This document shows, one piece after another, positions 1 to 4,917 of a stretch of 6,961 nt of DNA. Every line of letters starts with the position of its first letter. The first letter of the stretch is position 1. Below the pieces are notes generated by a model that was given only the letters and a program-made list of their open reading frames with translations, was not told where the DNA came from and ran no database searches. Made by a program: the position numbers and the translations under genes. Origin of the DNA: an uncultured Mucilaginibacter sp. (GTDB lineage Bacteria; Bacteroidota; Bacteroidia; Sphingobacteriales; Sphingobacteriaceae); the NCBI GenBank assembly GCA_946479225.1, contig CAMLFI010000135.1:1-6961 (forward strand), in the 5' to 3' direction.

Positions 1-56
1 TAGTTCATAGCAAATGAGCCAAACACCATGAACCATGAACCATTAACTATGAACTA
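1..56. repeat. Heptad tandem/inverted repeat directly upstream of hemB
   Basis: The ten bases TAGTTCATAG at 1-10 are the exact reverse complement of CTATGAACTA at 47-56, which touches the hemB start codon. From about 24 to 56 the sequence is a tandem array with a 7-base period: (C)ACCATG at 24, AACCATG at 31, AACCATT at 38, AACTATG at 45, then AACTA at 52 running into ATG. The left arm carries the same unit in the opposite orientation, and the element may continue beyond the window's left edge. As RNA it could form a 10-bp stem with a 36-base loop ending at the start codon. I see no promoter box inside it. Its role is unknown. It shares its architecture, but not its unit sequence, with the elements before hemL and hemE. 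Confidence 0.8.
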
Positions 57-1028
57 ATGTTACAACGACCAAGAAGAAACCGAAAGAGTGAAATTATCCG
101 CCAGATGGTGCAGGAAACGCACATCAGCGCGGCTAATTTGATATTTCCGCTGTTTATTGTTGATGGCGTGAACCAAAAAACAGAGGTGGCTTCAATGCCG
201 GGGCTTTACCGGTATTCCATAGATAACCTGCTGCGCGAGATAGAGAGCTGCCTTAAACTGGGCCTTTATTCTTTTGATCTGTTCCCTAACGTAAGCGAGG
301 AACTAAAAGATAAGTATGCTACCGAAAGCTATCGCGAAGAAACGCTGTATTTACGCGCTATTCGCGAGGTTAAGGCAAACTTTCCGGAGGCTTGCGTGGT
401 TACCGATGTAGCCATGGACCCATACAGTATTGACGGGCATGATGGTATTGTAGAGAACGGCGAGATACTGAATGATGAAACGCTTGAGGTTTTAGGCAAA
501 ATGGCACTGGCGCACGCGCAATGCGGTGCAGACATTATTGCTCCAAGTGATATGATGGACGGACGGGTGGGTTATATACGTAAGGTTTTAGACGATAATG
601 GTTTTACCAATGTTTCCATAATGTCATACACGGCTAAGTATGCCAGCGCGTTTTATGGGCCGTTTAGGGATGCTTTAAACTCGGCACCAAAATTTGGCGA
701 TAAAAAAACTTACCAGATGAATCCTGCCAATCAGCAGGAGGCATTGATAGAAGCGCGACTGGATGAAGCAGAAGGAGCCGATTTTTTAATGGTGAAACCT
801 GCTTTGGCTTATTTAGACGTTATAAAGTTATTGAAGGATAACACCCAGCTACCTGTAGCAGCTTACAACGTAAGCGGCGAATACGCCATGCTAAAAGCAG
901 CCGTGCGCAATGGATGGCTTAATGAGCAACGCGCGGTTACCGAAGTGTTGATGGGCATACGCAGGGCAGGTGCCAGCGCGATATTAACTTATCATGCTAA
1001 AGAGGTGTTGGAGAATAAATGGTTGTAG
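57..1028 (+). CDS. hemB: Delta-aminolevulinic acid dehydratase (porphobilinogen synthase)
   Basis: HemB condenses two molecules of 5-aminolevulinate to porphobilinogen in the cytoplasm. The 323-residue protein has the normal family length and a TIM-barrel pattern. The two active-site lysines are visible: Lys194 in SYTAKYAS and the Schiff-base Lys247 in FLMVKPALAYLD. The metal-site segment reads DVAMDPYSIDGHDG (about 117-130). It lacks the three cysteines of the zinc-type enzymes of E. coli and yeast and resembles the aspartate-rich, magnesium-dependent type known from Pseudomonas. NVSGEY (271-276) and the C-terminal YHAKE are also typical. The start fits the family N-terminus MLQRPRRNR, and no other start is needed. 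No Shine-Dalgarno sequence precedes it; a heptad repeat abuts the ATG. hemL follows after a 94-base repeat-filled gap. The identification is secure; metal dependence is inferred from the motif. Confidence 0.97.
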   Translation: MLQRPRRNRKSEIIRQMVQETHISAANLIFPLFIVDGVNQKTEVASMPGLYRYSIDNLLREIESCLKLGLYSFDLFPNVSEELKDKYATESYREETLYLRAIREVKANFPEACVVTDVAMDPYSIDGHDGIVENGEILNDETLEVLGKMALAHAQCGADIIAPSDMMDGRVGYIRKVLDDNGFTNVSIMSYTAKYASAFYGPFRDALNSAPKFGDKKTYQMNPANQQEALIEARLDEAEGADFLMVKPALAYLDVIKLLKDNTQLPVAAYNVSGEYAMLKAAVRNGWLNEQRAVTEVLMGIRRAGASAILTYHAKEVLENKWL

Positions 1029-1119
1029 AAGCTGAAAGCAAAAAGACTAAAGCGGAAAGCAAAAAAATATAAAACAGAAAAGAAGCTTTAAGCCTTGTGC
1101 TTTCAGCTTTAAGCTTGGA
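1029..1119. repeat. Heptad-based inverted repeat filling the hemB-hemL gap
   Basis: This element begins directly after the hemB TAG stop and ends 3 bases before the hemL ATG. The 12 bases AAGCTGAAAGCA at 1029-1040 are exactly reverse-complementary to TGCTTTCAGCTT at 1098-1109; a second short pair is TAAAGC (1048-1053) with GCTTTA (1085-1090). Both arms have a 7-base period. The left arm has AGCTGAA at 1030, AGCAAAA at 1037, AGACTAA at 1044, AGCGGAA at 1051 and AGCAAAA at 1058. The right arm has GCTTTAA at 1085, GCCTTGT at 1092, GCTTTCA at 1099, GCTTTAA at 1106 and GCTTGGA at 1113. An A-rich spacer lies between them. No T-tract follows the stem, so it is not an obvious intrinsic terminator. 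GGAGAG at 1117-1122 touches the ATG and is too close to be a normal ribosome binding site. Confidence 0.85.
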
Positions 1120-1122
1120 GAG

Positions 1123-2490
1123 ATGTTAGATAGTATTAAAAAAATGTTTTCGGGGGATGAGGATGTTCCGGTGAGTACTACAGGTAAACCGGATATCAGC
1201 AGGGAAAAATCGGCAGAATTATACGCTAAGGCTAAAACTTTTTTTCCGGGTGGGGTAAACTCACCTGTAAGGGCGTTCAAGTCGGTTTATGGCACACCTT
1301 TATTTATTAAGAAAGGCGATGGCTGCCGCGTGTGGGATGCGGACGATAACGAGTTTATTGACTTTTGCTGCTCATGGGGGCCGCTAATTTTGGGTCATAA
1401 CCACGCCAAGGTAAAAGAGAAGGTGATAGAGGTAATGCAGAACGGCATGTCGTTTGGCGCACCTACTGCTTTAGAGAACGAATTGGCGGAGCTTATCCTA
1501 AAAAACAATAAGTTTATTGAAAAACTGCGTTTTGTAAGCTCCGGTACAGAGGCTGTTATGTCGGCTATAAGGTTGGCCAGAGGCTACACCAAACGCGACA
1601 AAATATTAAAGTTTGAGGGTTGTTACCACGGTCACTCAGACTCTTTACTAGTTAAAGCTGGCTCGGGCCTGGTAACCTTTGGCGAAACCTCATCAGCTGG
1701 TGTTCCAAAAGCATTTGCTGACGAGACTATTGTCATCAGCTTAAATGATACTGAAGCGCTGCAAAAGGCTTTTGAAGATTTTAAAGATCAGATAGCGGCT
1801 GTAATTATTGAGCCCATACCGGCCAATAATGGCTTATTGCTGCAAAGCAAAGAGTATTTACAAAACCTGCGCGACATTTGTACCGCAAACGGCACGCTGT
1901 TAATATTTGATGAGGTGATCTCCGGTTTCCGTGTAGGCTTTGAGGGCGCTGCTGGGTATTACCAGATCAAACCCGATATTATAACTTACGGCAAGATAAT
2001 CGGCGGTGGACTTCCAGTGGGCATGTACGGCGCATCTGCCGAAATTATGGGTCACGTTTCTCCGGATGGAGGCGTTTACCAAGCCGGTACGTTATCGGGC
2101 AACCCGGTTGCTATGGCTGCCGGTATTGCACAACTGACAGAATTGCTGAAATCAAGCTTTTACAAGGACCTGAATAATAAAACACAGGAGTTTGTGGATG
2201 CCATACAACGTTTTGCTACGGCGCGCAGTTACAAATTCAAGGTGTTTAGCATCGGCTCTATCTTCTGGTTCGCTTTTACCGATAAGGAAGGCATCAGCAA
2301 AGCCGAAGAAATTGACCCAACCAGCATGGAGAAATTTAAGGTAATGCACCGCGAGCTGATCAACCGCGGCATCTATTTAGGTCCGTCAGGTTACGAGGTT
2401 GGGTTTATATCATCCGCCCATAACAAGATAGACCTCGAAAAAACAAAAAGAGCTATATTTGATAGTTTAGACTTAGTATTTAAAAAATAA
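1123..2490 (+). CDS. hemL: Glutamate-1-semialdehyde 2,1-aminomutase
   Basis: HemL converts glutamate-1-semialdehyde to 5-aminolevulinate, the last step of the C5 route, using pyridoxal phosphate in the cytoplasm. The 455-residue protein shows the class-III aminotransferase fold signatures: FPGGVNSPVRAFKSV (41-55), SSGTEAVMSAIRLAR (139-153), CYHGHSDSLLVKAG (167-180), FDEVISGFR (262-270), the PLP lysine Lys291 in TYGKIIGGGLPVG, and GTLSGNP (322-328). It is about 25 residues longer than a standard HemL. The excess is an N-terminal extension (MLDSIKKMFSGDED onward) before the usual family start near residue 27. The later in-frame ATG at 1144 would remove seven residues and cannot be excluded. The gap to hemB is a repeat element, and the kinase gene follows after 31 bases. 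The function is secure and the exact start moderately so. Confidence 0.96.
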   Translation: MLDSIKKMFSGDEDVPVSTTGKPDISREKSAELYAKAKTFFPGGVNSPVRAFKSVYGTPLFIKKGDGCRVWDADDNEFIDFCCSWGPLILGHNHAKVKEKVIEVMQNGMSFGAPTALENELAELILKNNKFIEKLRFVSSGTEAVMSAIRLARGYTKRDKILKFEGCYHGHSDSLLVKAGSGLVTFGETSSAGVPKAFADETIVISLNDTEALQKAFEDFKDQIAAVIIEPIPANNGLLLQSKEYLQNLRDICTANGTLLIFDEVISGFRVGFEGAAGYYQIKPDIITYGKIIGGGLPVGMYGASAEIMGHVSPDGGVYQAGTLSGNPVAMAAGIAQLTELLKSSFYKDLNNKTQEFVDAIQRFATARSYKFKVFSIGSIFWFAFTDKEGISKAEEIDPTSMEKFKVMHRELINRGIYLGPSGYEVGFISSAHNKIDLEKTKRAIFDSLDLVFKK

Positions 2491-2496
2491 TATATT

Positions 2497-2519
2497 CCTC
2501 CTTTAGGGGGTTAGGGGGC
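2497..2519. repeat. TTAGGGGG direct repeat and small hairpin before the kinase gene
   Basis: The 31-base gap between hemL and the kinase gene contains two adjacent copies of the octamer TTAGGGGG, at 2503-2510 and 2511-2518, ending 3 bases before the ATG at 2522. CCTCC at 2497-2501 can pair with GGGGG at 2506-2510 (one G-U pair) around the loop TTTA. Only two G-runs are present, which is too few for an intramolecular G-quadruplex. GGGGG is not a convincing Shine-Dalgarno site at this spacing. This is a fourth, different short-unit repeat in this gene cluster. Its role is unknown. Confidence 0.6.
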
Positions 2520-2521
2520 AA

Positions 2522-3391
2522 ATGAAAAAGCCATTAGTAATATTTTACGCCATTATTATCTACGCCGTTGCCGAACTGGTATGGTGGGGATATATGCTGG
2601 TGCGAATGCAACCCGAGCGCAAGGGGATGATCATGAGCGAAGGCATGATGTTTGGCCTGGTGTTGTTAGCAGGTGCGTTTTACATGCATAAATCGTTGGC
2701 ACGCGAGCGTAAACTGCAGGAGCAGAAGAAGAACTTCCTGCTATCTGTAACGCACGAGTTGAAATCGCCTTTGGCATCTATCAAGTTACTGCTGCAAACC
2801 ATACAAAAACGTGATCTAAGTAAAGAACAGATACAAGACTTTATTGGTAAATCGTTACTGGATATAGAGCGTTTGGATGATATGGTGGAGAATATGCTCC
2901 TTGCCGCAAAAATTGAGAATAGCTCCTACACTTTTCCTAAAGCTAAGTTCAGTTTATCGGTTTTGGTTGATAGCATTGTTAACCGCCTGCAGATAACCAA
3001 ATGCGACGGGAATCAGCAGATAATCAACGCCGAAATTGAACCGAAAATTGAAATAACAGGCGATAAATTCGCACTTACATCGGTTGTAACCAATTTGATT
3101 GAGAACGCCATAAAGTATTCAAAACCATGCGAGGCGGTAGAGGTTAAGCTTTTTGCAAAGGAAGGCCGCATACATTTCCAGGTGGCAGACCATGGCATTG
3201 GCATAGCTGATAATGAGAAAACCCGCATTTTTGACAGGTTTTACCGTGTTGGCAGTGAGGATACGCGCAATACAAAGGGCACAGGGCTTGGATTATATAT
3301 TGTAAAGCAGGTGTTAGATAAGCACGAGGCCAGTATAAAGGTTAAAGACAACCGCCCTGTAGGGAGTATTTTCGAGGTTGTGTTCGGCTAA
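2522..3391 (+). CDS. Membrane sensor histidine kinase with no periplasmic sensor domain
   Basis: This is a sensor kinase of a two-component system, probably autophosphorylating and passing phosphate to the regulator encoded at 3532-4236. Two hydrophobic segments lie at about residues 5-27 and 41-56. They are joined by only some 14 residues, so there is no extracellular sensing domain. A HisKA dimerisation domain covers roughly 65-131 with phospho-acceptor His78 in THELKSPL. The HATPase_c domain covers roughly 143-288: N-box NLIENAIKYS (191-200), G1 box DHGIGI (223-228), F-box IFDRFYR (236-242) and G2 box GTGLGL (253-258). At 289 residues it is short for the class but all catalytic boxes are intact. 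It follows hemL by 31 bases, and a 140-base gap separates it from the regulator gene. The signal is not predictable from sequence. The lack of a sensor loop suggests sensing within the membrane, through a partner protein, or from the cytoplasm. Confidence 0.93.
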   Translation: MKKPLVIFYAIIIYAVAELVWWGYMLVRMQPERKGMIMSEGMMFGLVLLAGAFYMHKSLARERKLQEQKKNFLLSVTHELKSPLASIKLLLQTIQKRDLSKEQIQDFIGKSLLDIERLDDMVENMLLAAKIENSSYTFPKAKFSLSVLVDSIVNRLQITKCDGNQQIINAEIEPKIEITGDKFALTSVVTNLIENAIKYSKPCEAVEVKLFAKEGRIHFQVADHGIGIADNEKTRIFDRFYRVGSEDTRNTKGTGLGLYIVKQVLDKHEASIKVKDNRPVGSIFEVVFG

Positions 3392-3425
3392 AAAGATATG
3401 ACAATGGGATTGCAGGGATAAGGGC

Positions 3426-3433
3426 TATTTTTG
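3426..3433 (+). promoter_or_regulatory. Possible -7 promoter box for the response regulator gene
   Basis: TATTTTTG matches the Bacteroidota -7 consensus TAnnTTTG and lies in the 140-base gap before the response regulator, about 98 bases before its start codon. The upstream partner is weak: the nearest TTG, at 3410-3412, is only 13 bases away instead of about 19-21. The call rests on the -7 box and on the unusual size of a gap between paired kinase and regulator genes. Confidence 0.3.
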
Positions 3434-3465
3434 GTAACTCTGCACGATTATTGATGATGAGGGAT

Positions 3466-3487
3466 GTCATTAGCTGTATAGCATGAC
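3466..3487 (+). other. Small hairpin in the leader of the response regulator gene
   Basis: GTCAT (3466-3470) pairs with ATGAC (3483-3487) and GCT (3473-3475) pairs with AGC (3480-3482). This gives an 8-bp stem with a two-base bulge (TA) and loop GTAT. No T-tract follows, so it is not a normal intrinsic terminator. It would lie in the transcribed leader if the promoter box at 3426 is real. It could be an operator half-site pair or chance, since the stem is short. Confidence 0.3.
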
Positions 3488-3531
3488 TGAAAATTATTCC
3501 ATTTCACAATTAGTGCATAAATAAACTCACA

Positions 3532-4236
3532 ATGCAAACCAAAAAAAGAATTCTGTTAGCCGAAGATGAGGATCATCTTTTAGAGGCTATAAAACTCAAC
3601 CTTGAGTTGGAAGGCTACAAGGTATCAACTGCCAACAATGGCAAAAAAGCTTTACAAATATTTAAAGAGGAGCGTTTTAACCTGGTTATCCTGGATGTTA
3701 TGATGCCGGAGATTGACGGTTTTGTGGTTGCTGAAACCATCAGACTGGAAAACTCGGAAGTTCCTATTATGTTCCTTACTGCTAAGAACACTAACGAGGA
3801 TAAAATTGCCGGTCTGAAAAAAGGCGCGGATGATTATCTAACCAAACCGTTTAACTTAGAAGAACTGATTTTACGGGTTAACAACCTGGTAAAACGCAGC
3901 TTGAAAGGCGATGACCTGAAAGAGTTTAACAGCTATAAAATTGGCGATAAAACCATCCATTTTAACTCGTTTGAACTGGTTAACGGCGATGGTTCCATAA
4001 CTCCGCTTACAAAAAAGGAAACCATGCTGCTTAAGCTGCTGATAGAGCGTCGTAATGAGGCTGTATCGCGCGAGCAAATTCTGGAGACTGTCTGGAACTA
4101 TGATGTTTATCCATCAACCCGTACCATTGATAATTTCATCCTTACTTTCCGTAAGTATTTTGAACCCGATCCTAAAAACCCGGTTTACTTCCACTCTATA
4201 CGTGGGGTAGGCTATAAATTTACAGATCAGCATTAA
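3532..4236 (+). CDS. OmpR/PhoB-family response regulator
   Basis: This is a DNA-binding transcriptional regulator activated by phosphorylation, most likely by the kinase encoded at 2522-3391. The receiver domain (about 5-120) has acidic-pocket residues Glu11 and Asp12, phospho-acceptor Asp55 in VILDVMMPEIDG, Thr83 in FLTAK and Lys105 in LTKPFNLEEL. The C-terminal winged-helix effector domain (about 135-231) has the recognition-helix region TRTIDNFILTFRKYFE (196-211) and the typical ending HSIRGVGYKF. At 234 residues it has normal family length and no lesion. The start follows A-rich sequence (AAATAAACTCACA), usual for this phylum. Its TAA stop overlaps the next ATG by one base. Its targets are unknown. 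Position within a heme gene cluster makes these genes candidates, but that is inference. Confidence 0.96.
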   Translation: MQTKKRILLAEDEDHLLEAIKLNLELEGYKVSTANNGKKALQIFKEERFNLVILDVMMPEIDGFVVAETIRLENSEVPIMFLTAKNTNEDKIAGLKKGADDYLTKPFNLEELILRVNNLVKRSLKGDDLKEFNSYKIGDKTIHFNSFELVNGDGSITPLTKKETMLLKLLIERRNEAVSREQILETVWNYDVYPSTRTIDNFILTFRKYFEPDPKNPVYFHSIRGVGYKFTDQH

Positions 4237-4757
4237 TGTTTACAAACCGGGCACGCATACTTGTTACAGGGGCATTTATAATTTTACTGGGCTTTGCACT
4301 GCAATGGCGGGTTTACGAGCTGGTAGGCGTTATTATAATGTTTATAGGCTTGCTTATTTATGGTTATTTTAAAGAAGGTACTGTTATTATGGCGGCCAAA
4401 GCTTTCCATAAAAAGGAATACGACAGAGCCGAATTGTTATTAAGCCAGATAAGTAAACCTGAATGGCTAAGCAAGCAACGCCGCGGTTTTTACGAGTTTA
4501 TAATGGGCGGTATTAACCTGCAACGTCAGGATTTTGAAGAAGCCGAAAGACATTATGAACTGGCTGCGCAATATCCGCTACGCTCGGCAAATGACCATGT
4601 GGCAGCGTTGGTACATGTGGCCAATATTAATATTCGTTTGGGTAATTTTGAAAAGGCGAAAGCCTACTTAAAATTGACAGATCAGCATGAAGCAAAAACA
4701 ACAGCTAAGATGAAGGATGTTATTAAAAAACTTCATCAGGAGTTGGACGGGAAATAG
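4236..4757 (+). CDS. Membrane-anchored TPR protein, translationally coupled to the regulator
   Basis: This 173-residue protein has no function I recognise. Two hydrophobic segments at about 9-22 and 27-45 form an N-terminal hairpin in the membrane. It is followed by a soluble, probably cytoplasmic, region with three TPR-like helix pairs: about 51-73 (AFHKKEYDRAELLL), 84-113 (GINLQRQDFEEAERHYELAA) and 121-150 (ANINIRLGNFEKAKAYLKL). TPR domains bind proteins, so it may act as a scaffold or partner for the kinase-regulator pair or for a membrane-bound heme enzyme; neither is shown. The start is well supported by the TAATG overlap with the regulator's stop, which implies co-translation. Its TAG stop is the first three bases of the large inverted repeat before hemE. 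Confidence 0.85.
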   Translation: MFTNRARILVTGAFIILLGFALQWRVYELVGVIIMFIGLLIYGYFKEGTVIMAAKAFHKKEYDRAELLLSQISKPEWLSKQRRGFYEFIMGGINLQRQDFEEAERHYELAAQYPLRSANDHVAALVHVANINIRLGNFEKAKAYLKLTDQHEAKTTAKMKDVIKKLHQELDGK

Positions 4758-4908
4758 AATCAAGAGGCAAGAACCAGGAAGGTAGAATCAAGACATAAGA
4801 ACCAAGAGTCAAGACAAAACTGAATTATAAATATAAAATTATAGAATCAACAGGAAAATCGACGGGCGATAAGAAATCTTAATTCTTGACTCTTGTCTCT
4901 TGATTCTA
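4755..4908. repeat. Large heptad-based inverted repeat in the gap before hemE
   Basis: The left array runs with a strict 7-base period for nine units from 4756 to 4818. Examples are AGAATCA at 4756, AGAGGCA at 4763, AGAACCA at 4770, AGAATCA again at 4784, AGAACCA again at 4798 and AGAGTCA at 4805. One unit, at 4777, is diverged. The right array has the complementary units TCTTGAC at 4884, TCTTGTC at 4891 and TCTTGAT at 4898, then TCTA. Bases 4755-4772 pair with 4891-4908 along 18 positions with a single G-U, and pairing continues inward with two mismatches to about 26 positions. CAAGAGTCAAGA at 4803-4814 offers an alternative 12-bp partner for the right arm. Another partial copy, TAGAATCAA, lies at 4842-4850 in the AT-rich centre. 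The upstream gene's TAG stop is the first three bases, and the hemE ATG lies 9 bases beyond the end. No poly-T tail follows. Confidence 0.88.
4870..4881. other. Short perfect dyad beside the hemE repeat
   Basis: TAAGA (4870-4874) and TCTTA (4877-4881) form a 5-bp perfect dyad with a 2-base centre, just inside the right arm of the large repeat and about 37 bases before the hemE start. It could be a protein-binding site. It is short, AT-rich and single-copy here, so chance is likely. Confidence 0.2.
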
Positions 4909-4917
4909 AAAAAACAA

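Noticed and set aside
1029..1119. Intrinsic transcription terminator after hemB
   Set aside because: The stem has a long A-rich loop and no T-tract follows it; the sequence leads straight into the hemL start.
1047..1280. 77-codon minus-strand frame over the hemB-hemL gap
   Set aside because: It reads through the repeat element and the opposite strand of hemL, with a low-complexity tail and no recognisable domain.
2497..2519. G-quadruplex or strong ribosome binding site before the kinase gene
   Set aside because: There are only two G-runs, and GGGGG at 3 bases from the ATG does not fit normal Shine-Dalgarno spacing or the phylum's usual initiation.
4755..4908. CRISPR array
   Set aside because: The units are 7 bases and contiguous, with no unique spacers of constant length and no cas genes nearby.
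4756..4908. Insertion sequence remnant with terminal inverted repeats
   Set aside because: There is no transposase coding remnant and no target duplication, and the arms are internally periodic, unlike IS ends.
4900..4917. TTG start giving HemE a six-residue extension
   Set aside because: The TTG is part of the repeat's right arm, and HemE family N-termini fit the ATG at 4918.
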